The position numbers and the translations under genes are program-made. A DNA stretch of 64,000 nucleotides from Karalla daura (Eukaryota; Chordata; Actinopteri; Chaetodontiformes; Leiognathidae), in NCBI GenBank assembly GCA_029224185.1, contig CM055188.1:10060997-10124996 (forward strand), written 5' to 3'. Position 1 is the stretch's first letter; each line of letters begins with the position of its first letter. Under the pieces are notes generated by a model. It made no database searches, was not told the origin of the DNA, and saw only the letters and a program-made list of their open reading frames with translations. Of the stretch, positions 27,184 through 39,488 are shown piece after piece.

Positions 27184-27727
27184 GTCATCTCCCCTCTCCG
27201 GGGGCTTCAGATCACAAGTAGATAGATAACAGTGTACAAAAATAAATTAAAAGACAGACAACTCTCATTTACTCTTTCTGTGCCATATGAATCGATATGG
27301 AACATTAAATGTGATGTGTGCTTGTAATAAGTTACTATTAAATAACTAAATTCAGTAAGACAAAACAATAGAAGAACAGTTTAAAATCTACTATTCCTGC
27401 TTATAGCTATTCTTCATCAACAGCTAAATTCTAACATTTTTATAAAGAATAATGATAGTCTCAAAAAGGGGAGGGAAAAAAAGTGAAATCTAAAACTCAA
27501 AACAGTAAAAAAAAAAAAAAGAATCCCCAGAGGAGAATTGTTCCTTTGTCATAAAAAATCATAGTTCCCTACTATGATGATAGTGAGGTTTTCTAGAATT
27601 TTGCTCTTATTCAGACTTCTGGTTCAAGAATTACAAAATCCAGAATATTGCTCTAGAATTACAACACTACAGATATTTGAATACTTTCTTGTGAGAATTA
27701 GTTTAGGCACTCTTCATCATCTCCTCC

Positions 27728-28513
27728 TCACATCTGTCTCACTCTCTGCTGCAGGAGATCTAGCTGCCTGGCCACCTCGTTGGGCAGGTCGTCATTCACC
27801 TGCGTGGTGAAATACCTCCTCACATCCTCAACCTCCTGCAGCCAGAACTCCTGGTCCAAGGAGAACAGCTGGTGGAGATCCACTTCCTGCCGCAGGCCCT
27901 GCAGGTTGAGGGAGTTGGGGCAGGGCAGGTAGCCCACAGCGGAGGGCATGGCTCCAGCCTCACCCCTCAATCGCCTGAACATCCAGTCCAGCACACGGAT
28001 GTTGTCACCGAAACCAGGCCAGAGGAATCCAGCGGTGGGGCTCTTGCGGAACCAGTTGACATGGAAGATCTTGGGAAGCTTGGCGCCGGGACGGTCCGCC
28101 ATGCTCAACCAGTGAGAGAGATACTGGCCGAAGTTGTAGCCGAAGAAGGGGCGCATGGCAAAGGGGTCGTGCATGATCTCCTTTCCTGAGAGGGAAGGCA
28201 CAAGAAACTGTGTTATCTCCTTTGGCAAAAATCCGTCTTTAAAGGTTGTCGACTACTAATCTCTAAAATCCAGTGTTTGTGACTCACACAAACAAGTGCA
28301 TCTTATTGATAATTAGAAAGATCGAATTCAGGTTCTGTTATTATTATTGGATTATTGGAATCGTGATACTAACCTTTATGCTCAGCTGCAGCGGTGGCCT
28401 CAGACCTCATGGCAGCTCCAACAAAGACTCCGTGCTGCCAGCTGAAAGCCTCATACACCAGCGGGACGCCTGGAACAGCAGAGCCGCAGGTTAGCTCAAC
28501 AGGATCTGAATAA

Positions 28514-28612
<99 letters not shown>

Positions 28613-31600
28613 AGTCATTCTGCCAGCATTGCAGTTGCCAGGTTGTACAAGCAGCTCAGGCTCACCTTCTGGCCGGCGGCCACCAAAGATAATGGCCTCA
28701 ATGGGAACTCCCTCTGGAGACTCCCACAGCGGGTCGATAATGGGGCACTGACCGGCCGGAGTGCAGAAACGAGAGTTGGGGTGAGCACAGGGTTCACCTG
28801 AGGAGTGAGAGTCATTAGTGCCCCGCTCAACAAAAGGCAGTCTGTTCTGGTTCAATAAAAACAGACTGAAAGTGAGTCAGCAAAAACTACAGAACAATTT
28901 TCCACCTCTACAGTTTCCTGATGTTGTCACGCTTTTAGACAAATAATTGCCTGCTATTTTGAAAAGCACTGACTGAGGACATATAAAGGTCAAATGATAA
29001 CTTGGAACCCTTGGCTGACTACACAGTGGGTATTTTGAGTTTAATAAACTCAAATGGGAGAATATTTGACAAAGGCAAACTCGTACCATCTTCTGAGCTC
29101 CAGGGCTTGTTCTTCCAGGAAGTGATGGTCACTCCCTCAGGCAGGGACTGGTCCATTCCTTCCCAGTACACACCGCCATCGCTCGTCTCTGCAACATTGG
29201 TGAACAGGGTGTTTTTGATGATGGTCTCCATGGCATTGGGGTTGGTTTTAGCTGAGGTGCCGGGCGCTACTCCGAAAAAGCCGTTCTCAGGGTTGATGGC
29301 ACGGAGGTTGCCTATCGAGGGAAAGCAAAGAGAAAGTCAAACCACAAATTAAAATCTTGTTCTTTGTGCTGGTGTTATTTTAACCTCAAGATCCCTGATG
29401 GAAAAGTGAACATCAGGAAAGACTGAGCCCCTCACCCTGGTCATCGAACTTCATCCAGGCAATGTCGTCTCCCACGCACTCCACCTTCCAGCCAGGCAGT
29501 GTGGGGCAGAGCATGGCCAGATTGGTCTTCCCGCAGGCACTGGGGAAAGCTGCTGCCATGTATTTCTTCTCCCCAGCAGGGTTGGTGATGCCGAGGATCT
29601 AAACACCAGAACATTTGTTTTAGTAAGAACGGACAGCTGCTTGTAGAGGGATGCAAAGATCAATCTCTAAATTCCTCTTTCCCTTCCTCACCAGCATGTG
29701 CTCTGCCAGCCAGCCCTCCTCCTTGGCAATACGTGAAGCAATGCGCAGGGCGAAGCACTTCTTCCCCAGCAGGGAGTTTCCTCCGTAACCACTGCCGAAC
29801 GAGACGATCTGCCTTCGGTCTGGGATGTGGGCGATCAACGTCTGCTCAGGGTTACAGGGCCAGTTGTTCACCAGGGGCCCTGAGAGAGAAATTAGAGCAT
29901 TTGAATCACTTTAACCTGTGATTGGAGGACAGTGGAGGCTTTCATCGCTCCAGTGTCTACTTCATAGTACCACTGCTACTTCATGTTTATCTAATCCAAG
30001 CCGGCGCAGTAGTGGTGACAGTATTACAATCAGTAGTCGCGGGGATAATGATTACTGAGCACAGTTTGATTAATTGATAAAGCCCTGAAACACTGAAATA
30101 GGCCCAGCAGCCCTAGCTGCTTCCATCAGCACTTAGTCAGCTTTGCCACTTGCAGTGTTGAATTGGGATGTCTTACTTTTGAGTGGCAGAGGGCAGCCGA
30201 CAGAGTGCAGGCAGCGAACAAACTCGCCAGTCCCCAGGGCGGACAGCACAGCCTTTCCCATGCGGGTCATCACCCTCATGCTGGCCACCACGTAGGGAGA
30301 ATCGGTCAGTTCCACCCCGATCTTGGAGAGGGGGGATCCCACGGGACCCATGCTGAAGGGAATCACATACATGGTGCGGCCTGAGGACAGAGAGTCAGAG
30401 AGGTCAACCCATTTGACAGTCTATACTTTGACTTCATTAACAAAAAAAACAATCAATCAAACATTTTCTTTAAAGCTAACTTGTTGAGCACAAGGTGAAG
30501 TTGCTCTTTGCTTGTTGCCATCATAGCTTACATCACACACATAGATTACTCCTAAGTAAAATATTTGTATTCTACCTGCAGTCTGTGTTCACCCAATTCA
30601 AACTGAAGAGATAAGATAAGACCTATATTATCCATATTTGCCCCTCACTGTGGAAATTTACAGAAGCCTCTGTGTTGTGTGAAATCAATGCTTGTTTGGT
30701 GACTTTGCTTGTCCTAATCTAATTCCTTGTGCTGCTTTGAATACACTACATTTTTCAGCGCACAGATCCCCTATCCAACCATTAAATTACATCTACAAGT
30801 ACTGTAAGACTACATTAAACTGATTATTGATGAGGCAGAAAAGTTGCCTTCAGATGGCTCTGTCTGCTTGACCCAGAGGCTGAAGTGTGTCCGACTCGTC
30901 CTGTACCTTTCATGCAGCCAGGGAAGCGCTGAGCCATGGCTTTGTCGAACTCCTCAGGGGACATCCAGCGGCCCAGCTGGCTGACGCCGCCACCCACTGG
31001 CGTGGGCACTGTGTCCTTCTGCTCCTCAGTGACAATCACAGTCTTGCTCTCTACACGAGCCACATCCCTGGGGTCGGTCCTGGCCAACCAGCTGCAGAGG
31101 AGGGAGAGGAGGAAGGGGGCTATGGTTAGACATTCTCCCTGGCTCTGTTCTACTTTACGCACTCTGTTTTTTAACTGCAATGCATGTGGAGGTGTTTGAA
31201 GTTTGGCTTCAGATGATAAGTCTATACCTTGCAAAACGGCATTCATCCAGGTGTGAGGTACACTGGGACAAATGCCATTTGAATGTTTGTCTGACAGCAG
31301 CCAAGAGGCAAGAGCTGCCTGACTGAACAAGCTGGATGTACTGGTTTGAGTTTAGACCTTTCAAGTATGTTCTTACTTGAACCACCTGATGCAGATTGTT
31401 ATTACCAGCAACATGACAGGGCAACACGCCAGGTGCATTGAGTTACCACATCTTCTGAACAAAAATAACCGACCCATGGTGTTTTTAAGGCTTTTAGGGG
31501 CCAGAAGGCCCAAAGAAGCCCAGAAAATGTATTTTGATCAACAACCTACCAGTTCTCATATTTTCTGAGCTTCTTGATCATGCCCTGCTCCTCCAGCTGG

Positions 31601-31773
31601 GTCAGGATGGCACAGTTCTCCTCATCTGAGCCATCACAAATGTGGATGGAGTCTGGTTGGCAGAGAGTCACATTGGTGTCCACAAACTCCCTGACAGCCT
31701 GACTGAGGGCGCTAAGATCGCCCTGGAGGATTCTGGGACCGGTCTGGTTCTGGGACTGAAGCTGAGGAGGCAT
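27728..31773 (-). CDS. pck1: cytosolic phosphoenolpyruvate carboxykinase (GTP), nine coding exons
   Basis: On the minus strand, coding segments 31773-31550, 31091-30907, 30380-30177, 29879-29692, 29598-29436, 29311-29087, 28797-28666, 28469-28374 and 28185-27728 join in frame to 624 aa; the family is about 622. The enzyme converts oxaloacetate and GTP to phosphoenolpyruvate, GDP and CO2, the committing step of gluconeogenesis. Visible landmarks: the PEPCK signature FGSGYGGNSLLGKKCFALR; the GTP-binding P-loop FPSACGKTNLAM with its reactive cysteine; the metal-binding VGDDIAWMKFD; the guanine-site region; and the mobile-lid region RSEATAAAEHKGKEIMHDPF. The N-terminus starts MPPQLQSQ as in cytosolic PCK1 with no mitochondrial presequence, which excludes pck2. 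No frameshift or missing catalytic motif was found. Intron 8 is mostly a (GA)n repeat. Confidence 0.97.
28519..28613. repeat. (CT)n microsatellite filling pck1 intron 8
   Basis: About 95 bases of nearly pure CT on the + strand (GA in the pck1 transcript), with one TTT interruption. It makes up about half of the 196-nt intron between exons ending at 28666 and starting at 28469. Confidence 0.97.
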
Positions 31774-32223
31774 GGTGGAGGTGTCTGGAGATAGAGAGTG
31801 AGCAAATAGATGGAGGAAGAAAGTCAAGGGATGAGCCTGGGAGAGTCAGACTGTAGGAAAAAAAGAGGTTAAAGAGGGTAAAATGTAGGTGAGGGAGTGG
31901 AAAAAATCAGTGAGAAAGCATGAAGACAGCAATATAAGGGTGAGGAGACAAGGAGAAAACAGGGGAGCAGAAGAAGGAGAAATGAACAGGGAAAAATTGC
32001 AGATTAAGTCAATTTCTCAGATAAAACTAATCCAGAAAATACAACAAAGTGTTAGATTTTCAACAGTCTGCAATTGGATACCACTTCCTGTCTGTACTTC
32101 AGGTCTCATCTATGCTATTTTGCCAAACAACACATCAAATTTCAAAGAGCTGAGTCTGGGCGATGCAACAGCATCTTTGAACACTCAGTGTGAACTGGGC
32201 TGAAAATAAAAGCATCAAGTTAC

Positions 32224-32302
32224 CTTCAGTAGTTTGATCAGAGCAGATGGCTGATGTGTCTGCTTTCAGGAGAGTTTAGAGCTGTTTCTCCTTCTTGGTC
32301 AG
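32224..32302 (-). other. pck1: probable non-coding exon 1 of pck1
   Basis: A donor AAG|GTAACT lies on the minus strand at 32224/32223, and the acceptor CTCCAG before the start-codon exon is at 31785. The TATA box at 32328-32337 places transcription start near 32,300. A short untranslated first exon is the usual vertebrate PCK1 arrangement. The 5' limit is estimated from the TATA box. Confidence 0.65.
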
Positions 32303-32327
32303 TTGTAACTATGAGGAGAAAATGTGT

Positions 32328-32337
32328 CCTTTTTATA
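32328..32337 (-). promoter_or_regulatory. pck1: pck1 TATA box
   Basis: Minus-strand TATAAAAAGG about 30 bases upstream of the inferred start of exon 1. Vertebrate PCK1 promoters are TATA-driven. Confidence 0.75.
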
Positions 32338-32469
32338 CCCTGGGATGTCCCAAAAGAGGAGGGAGGGAGAGAGGGGAGGAGGGGTGGGGGTGGTGGGGGC
32401 TCGTCCTCTGGGTGATTTGCATGAACCTGTTGTTTGCTGGACACTGCAAAAACATGTCACATTCAGCCA

Positions 32470-32500
32470 GTGAATCATTAATCAGCAGCAGTACGTAATG
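32470..32500 (-). promoter_or_regulatory. pck1: HNF1-like site and CRE-like element upstream of pck1
   Basis: The minus strand at 32482-32470 reads ATTAATGATTCAC, which matches the HNF1 palindrome GTTAATNATTAAC at 10 of 12 defined positions. Beside it, TTACGTAC (about 32499-32492) resembles the CRE/C-EBP core TTACGTCA known from the mammalian PCK1 promoter. They lie about 175-200 bases upstream of the inferred start. Function is inferred from similarity only. Confidence 0.45.
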
Positions 32501-33039
32501 TGGGCTCCCTTTCAAATAACCGGTTTCCTCTGCCCCTGGCTGAAGACTGATAGTCAGCAGACAGATCTCAGAAAGAGTGAGACAGACAGACAGAGAGACA
32601 GCTGTGTTCTCACCTCTCTCGCTGTCTGCAGCACACTCGCCCTGACTGGGGTGACCATACAAAGGTGTACGTTCCTTCGTTTAGCTGGCCAAACTAGTCT
32701 GAAATTATTTGTGTTTTCTCACTCTTCTCGTTTGGGTTTTCAAGTAACATTTTCATCTTTATTACTCTTTAACTCTCCTGATTAAATGACACCAAACTCA
32801 CTGTCTCATTATCACTCATGAAAAACATGATTTAAGATGAAAAACCGTTTGGTTAGTGTGGAAACCACTGGTGTTCCTCCGGCAGTTGCTGTTGAACTTT
32901 GACCCACATTGCAAAATGATGCAAGTTCAGGGTCTGACTCCGTCAGGCCGGACTGTGACGTGGGAGCCTTGGCTGGCCTCCTTTCTATTGGCCGGCAGAC
33001 GGAGGCTCGCCTTTGTGTGATCAAAGGTCACAAAGGCCA

Positions 33040-33091
33040 ACCTGTGTGTGTATGCATGTGCATGTGTGCGCTTGTGTGTGTGTGCCCGTGC

Positions 33092-33152
<61 letters not shown>
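33040..33152. repeat. (GT)n microsatellite
   Basis: Imperfect GT followed by about 65 bases of nearly perfect GT. Confidence 0.97.
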
Positions 33153-33154
<2 letters not shown>

Positions 33155-36100
33155 TATGTGCCGGCACAGCCGCACAAGTCTCTGAGCAAAGAAAGAGACA
33201 CATCTCGTTTTTAGAAGTAAAACTACTGAGTGTTTTCCGGAGGCTCAAATGATGCTTGTCTGCAGGGATAATTTGAGATAATAATTTCAGTCTGAAATAA
33301 AGTGATTTGTGCAATCATGATGCATTTTTCTCTTGTGCGCATGTGTTGATGCACAGGTGAGAACATTTTTGTTTCCTGGCTCTTAAAGTTGGAAGATCCT
33401 TCTGTCTCTCCTTCTTTAGTTGGCATGTTATCAAGATTTTCTGCTGTAATTTTTCATTCAAATGATCCAACTAAACTTTTTTGCATTTTAGTTTTACTTA
33501 AAAATGAAACTGATTAAGCTTGCAAAGTATAACAGCATTACATTAGATAATACCATATATGTTCTGTGAACGATTTATATCTTTCTGTAGAGTTAACTTG
33601 TGGCACAAATTGTAGCAGTAGTAAAAGGAAGCTGCTGAATCAAAACTATTTCTGAGTCATGTCAAGATTTTAGCATAGTTGTGCTTTGAGAGGCTAAGCA
33701 GGCAAAGGTGAGCATACCTGCTCACAACACCTCCCTGAAGCTGCAGCCAGCGGGAACCTCACCAGGGTATGATTTAATACAGCACGAGGAGGGAACATAC
33801 AGGACAGGGAAGTGATTACAACACCTTGAGTTACATAACACCCTGTGCTCTAGTGTTTTATGAACAATAATGTAAGCTGCGGCACCTAGTCAGCAGTCAT
33901 AAAACTCAGACACGCCACTATAGATCACCCTGTTACAACCAAAGAATGATCGGTTGAATGAAATGTGTTGTTTTTTCATCCATAGAACCACCCAAGACTT
34001 TTAACAAAGTTATACCATGGCACATGTTTCACAGTTAAAACCTCAGGATGAAAGACAAATTTTGTTCATGTTTGTCATCAGAAAACTTACATTTCCACCA
34101 AACAAATTGGATCAGAAGTGGCTGCTTGGTATGCATTTAGATTTAGGTTGTTCTGATGAGTTCAACATGAACATGGACCCTGGCTGCATGCACGAACAGT
34201 TGTTTTTGATTGTTGTGGCAAACCGACATGAGTGAACCCCTTAGTCAAACACAAGGGTGGTGAAACAATCTCAACTAATAGCTTTTCCCAAGCTTTTGAC
34301 CAAACCTCAGGGTCTACAACAATGCCAGAAAGTGAATGTGACATGCCCTCAGTTTGGCTTCATCATCCCATTTCACCACTGAGGTACACTAGACCTTCAA
34401 CCCCACCAGCAGTGGAAGCTGCAGTTGCAATGGGCAGCTCCAGACCTGAACAGAGTTCAGTAACTGTTGTCTTGCAGTGATTTCAGTCTTTGGCATCACT
34501 GTCTAGTTCTTACCTGCTGAGATACTCAACAACATAAAATAGGTGTGATCAACCGTTGTCACACAATACACACACATATCTGTGTTCTTGCATACACCTA
34601 ATGAAATCTAAAGACTAAATTGCAGTACTGCAAAAGAAATTTTGTTGAGGTTATTGCATCAAATGTTTTTTTTATTTGATCTGGTGACTGTAAATGTCTT
34701 GTACCTTAATTGAAGAGGAAGGTCAAATTAATAAAAAATATCCCATAACAAAATATGTTTTGGTCAAATATGAAAAGATTCTCATGATAACATCGCTGGA
34801 TATTGTAGTTGACCTATGTGCAGGACTTACACTGTTCTAGGATTAGCGAGAAATTGTAGCAAGAAACTAAAATATCCACCTGTTTCTTGAGTGAATTTAT
34901 TAAGCAAAACGAAAAAAAAGAAGCAAAGAAGCAAAAAAAACTGTTACCCAGAAAAGCTTCCAGCCTATTTACCTTTATGTGAATTTACTACATTCATAGG
35001 AAAACTTTTCTAGATATTTTTCTGTCATGACTATGTCACAGAAGACTAAGGTCCACAGTTATAGGTAAAAACTTTATCACATGAAAATAGCAGCCCTGCA
35101 GTGAGTAAAAAGTAGTTTTAAAAGTTTTGTTTTGTTTTTAAATAACCTTTTGAATGAGTTTCTGTTTCTTTGCTGTTTTGGTGTCAACAACCAGCATTAC
35201 TTCACAGCAAGAGGTACACTTTATGATCTTTGTGGGACAAAAACACTGATAGAGCAACGCTGACAGAACAGCTTTCGTCAATAGCAGCTTGCTCAACAAT
35301 TGATTATCTTTTGTTAACTGTGTGCACATGTATATATGTTTGAAGTAAAGGGATGATGAACTTCATTGTCAACCTTGTTTCCGTCACCTGATGCCGCAAA
35401 GCTGACAGTTTGTTTTATACATATAGAAAATGTAATGTTGCAGTGATTGCTTCTTGTATTTGTAGAAATAAAAAAAGTGATTTATTGACTATTGGAAAAC
35501 TTTGCTTGTGTACATCGTGCTGTGGTGTTGGGACAGGTTTTTACACCCCCTGATTGGCTGCAAGGACATATAGGAAACTTCATAAGGATGTCAAACATAA
35601 GCCAGGGCTTTGTGTAAAACTACTCAGGAGATACGTTATCTTCACTATTTCCTTTTGATTGTTGTTTTTTTGCTTTGGTCAACTGAACTGTCTCAGTTCA
35701 CAAGTTCTCTTTGGCTATGTTAGCTCCATGTAAGACTGCATCCAAGACCAGTAGATGTTGTGTGACACCTGGTGCTGCAGGATCCAGTCTTTTTTATTTG
35801 TCTCATTTGCCCTCTGTAACTATGTATACTAACACTCATAAACCGAGTGTGGAAAGTGTACAATCTGTATCATCCCTGGAGATAATCTTAACATATATCA
35901 CTTGTTTATGGTTGAAGAATGAATATGTTTGACCAGATTTATCTGTTAATAGAAAAGCTCCGATAACACAGACAGCCGATGGACTGAACACCCACTGGAG
36001 TAAATCAGCCCGGCCGGGATTGAGCAGAACTTTGAACCTTAGATTTCTGAAAAGCCATTGCAGAGCCTTCGTCATCCATCTACTGATGCTCCTCTCATGA

Positions 36101-36489
36101 TGCCGGAGTGACGGCAGCAACCGCGACAGCTACAGAGCACGCCGAAGTGTGTCATTCAGCCTCTGTGTGGCCTGTGCAATACGTGGCTCAAACTCAGCAA
36201 ACACCAGCCCTGGAAGAAGAGGTTAAAGTACCATTACAGAGAACACTGACGTAAAACTGGTATCTGCTAACAATCACGGGGAGACCCTCTTTGTCACAAC
36301 AGCAATAATGCAATGCAGCACGACATTTGTGGAAACTGGAGACAATCCAGAACTCTAGTTCCTTAAATCTTAATATGAAATAATTACATTAAAAATAAGA
36401 AGGTTTTAATCAGGTTTTGACCATGACACACGCACAAAAAATGTTAAAATGTTAAATATGCCAGTTTAGGTTAACTGGAGACATTCGGT

Positions 36490-36880
36490 TACATTTTCCC
36501 TAAGCATAAGTGTGGCACTGAATGATGTGTGTGCCCTGCAACTGTATGATGACCTGCCCAGGTTGTACTCAGTGTCTTCAACCTTTAAGCGACAGACTCT
36601 GGGAGATCTCGATGATGCCAGTGGGGGCCACATGAGGAGTGTGGTCATCAGTGGTTCAATCGCAGCCTCCATGTTGAAGTGTCCTTGGGAAAGACTGTGA
36701 ACCCTCTGATGTTTCATCAGGTGAGAGTGTGTGTGAATGGTTAAAGCAGATGGACCGTGCAGGGTAGCCTCTGCCACCAGTGTATGAAGGGGTTTGAAGA
36801 TGACTTGTGGCGCTGCCTGTAAAGTACTCTGAGTGGTCATGAAGGCTAGAAAAGAGCTATAGAAGCACCAGTCTATTTAT
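36490..36880 (+). mobile_element. tRNA-derived SINE-like element
   Basis: Contains a pol III B-box-like GGTTCAATCG (36653-36662), the phrases CCTTGGGAAAGACTGTGAACC and CAGTGTATGAAGGGGTTTGAAG (each close to common fish SINE consensus), and a 3' end of the type AAAGTACTCTGAGTGGTCAT then GAAAAGAGCTATAGAAGCAC. I recognise this as a dispersed fish short element but cannot assign a family name. Confidence 0.6.
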
Positions 36881-37845
36881 CATTTAAAAGCTATTCTGCA
36901 TTGGAGAAGTTACAAATAATGCAAAAATGACATTTTGTTCCAAAGGGAAAAAAAACAACAACAATGTATTATGAAGATGAAATGAGCTTAAATGGGCTAC
37001 CTGACATCGTGAGGCCCAAGATAACAAGCTGTTTAAAAGCAGTAAATCCTATGGGTAGAAGAGGTGGAGACTGTTGAACAGTCTGTCCGCGACACCTAGT
37101 GGACAGAACTGGAATGATATATCCAGGAGATATTCAGGACCCCTGCACGGGTCAGTTTGGCTGAGGACAAGTTTTTGTTAAACAGCAGCGAATTGACCTA
37201 CATTCTCAGTTTGAATGCACTAATCAGTGAAATCTTGCCTGAGTGTTGACATTATTTAACATTGTGTAGTGCAACACTCAACAGACAGAAAGAAAGACAA
37301 GAAGATGGAGGATCATTACTGTTTGATTCTTGTTTTATGTCCCTGGCGTATGGGTTAACCAGGCACAACACAGTGTGGCTCCCCACTCCTCCCACTCCCA
37401 AGGAAACTCCAGTTTGCACAGAATAAATAAAGTCACTTGTTGCGTGTCCTCAGAGGAGAGCCATATTGAAAACAATAAAATGTTCTGATCAGATCCTAAA
37501 CTGAAGTAACCTAAAACCTAAAACTCTTTAACCATAAACAGAAGAAAAAGTGTGAATACAAAAGTTGCCCCTCCCTCCCTCTAGCAACCATGTGCTCTGT
37601 TCCACTATGGGGCACACTTAACACTAATCATGACACCCCAGCAACAAACCACATCTCACACACATCAAACTACAGACATCAGAGTCCATGGGCTGTCTTT
37701 GTGTTGAGTGGTGTGGCCCATTCACTCCATTCCACCTGAGATAGGACAGCTGTCTGCTCCAAACTCCTCATGTGACACTACAGTAACATATCTTTTTATC
37801 TTTCATATTTGTCCTGTTTCGTCCTTCAAAAAAATGAGGAATTGC

Positions 37846-37872
37846 GAGAGAGAGAGAGAGAGAGAGAGGGAG
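37846..37872. repeat. (GA)n microsatellite
   Basis: About 25 bases of GA. Confidence 0.9.
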
Positions 37873-39488
37873 AGATGAGGAATCACAATAACCTCTATTT
37901 CATGTCCAGGAGAAGGTCCCAGCCCTAGTGTGTTGTACCTGCGGACTGTGAAATGTCATAAAAGAGCTGCTCTCCAGGCAAGCTGAGGGTTTGAGGGTCT
38001 GTCAGTAGCTGGGTACAATGCCAAGCCTGCCAACATTCAAAAGATCCACTTAGACTATTTTGAGGAGGCAGCTGAGCTCTTACAGCAACATCCCAAGGTG
38101 AGTCGTCTCATTGAGCCGTTTACAGTTATGTAATTTGGTTCAAATAAATATATTAATATTAATGTCCGACAGGTCAGGCCGACATTGGGAGATGAACCTC
38201 ACATAGAATAATTAAATCTTTAATCCTGCCTCTTAAGAAATATTTGTACTGATGATCATCAATAATTTCAAGGTGGGCAGCAAAGGCATTAGCGTGGTTA
38301 AAGGCAGGGGCTATAGCTCTCTCCCTTGCTGTTTTAATCCCATGTATCAAGGTGGTGGATGCGGCACAAACGTGGCTGTTCTACTCTATTACAAAACCAA
38401 AAAAAACACCTCTCACCATTACTGTGCAACCTGACTAAGGCGACTGTCACTGAGTCCAGTGCCATTATCAAAAGTATGGGGATGATGTCCTCTCCACCGG
38501 CAGAGGAGAGGACAAGGGCACCCTGATCCCCACTGATCAAAGCAAGGGTAATTTTGTAATACCTGTTTATTCATTCACTGGGGCTGAAAAATAAGCATGA
38601 CATCGGGGATTTTTTATAGATTTTATCTCACAAATCCTTGTTTTTGTTGTCAATAGGAGACCAGCAGGCTTCTATCCTGCAGGGGGCACTATTGCTTCCG
38701 CAGCTCTTTTCATTTTTCTTTTACTAGTCACATTTTGTCTGGAGGCAAATCTAAGTGATGGCCAAATTGTTTCCTGTTTTGGAGTATAACTGACTAATAG
38801 TCATCGTGTGAATCATCATGTTTTAGTCACCAAAAGTGTTCCCACTGGTCAGCCACCACCAACCACCAGGTCATCGAAGCAGGTGAAAGTTTCTTGTATA
38901 ATATGTTGTTTTTTTTTATGAGAATCAATAGAAGAAAGGATTACTGACATTAAAATCAAGATATTGAAATGAAGAAACATCTGCATGTGCATTTATGCAT
39001 TAGATTCCTGTGGTGCTCTTCAGACACTGACTACAGTGGTGACTGAAAAGAATTTGCACAAGGTTTCAACTAATATCAGACATTTCTATAAGCAAATATC
39101 AAGCTTGTGTTCCCAGAATCACTTCAGGACTCGAGGTTTGTGTTTGCATGGGGTTGTAACACAGTGAAAGAGGAATTGGTTCCTCTGAGGACTGAATGCT
39201 GCTATTTTCAATCTCTGTGTGGTGTCAAGTTTCAGCTTCCTGTGTGAAGTCAAGCAACACTACCTACCAGTTGCTTTTCAGTATGATTACGAACGTTTTG
39301 TTCCACAATACCACTTTTATATCACTGAACTGAACTGAGCAGATTTTGTAAGCAAAGACAATACAATAAAAACGCTTTCCTGGCCACGCGTAATTATCTG
39401 TGAAAAGAGTCTGCTGTGGTCTGTTCTGTAGGAGGTTGAAGTGAAAGCGACTAGACCAGCGACAACTTTGTGGAGCAACAACCTCAAC

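Larger units (their letters stand above)
32510..39488. other. intergenic region upstream of pck1 and of the MHC gene
   Basis: No gene recognised. The near end (32,510 to about 33,000) may hold distal pck1 regulatory sequence. Contents supported: (GT)n at about 33,040-33,152, a tRNA-derived SINE-like element at about 36,490-36,880, a (GA)n run near 37,850, and an exon-like open stretch at 38,006-38,096 that I cannot name. The rest is A/T-rich sequence with short meaningless frames. Confidence 0.5.

Noticed and set aside
27872..28189. 105-residue + strand frame over the pck1 last exon
   Set aside because: Antisense shadow of the conserved PEPCK exon on the minus strand.
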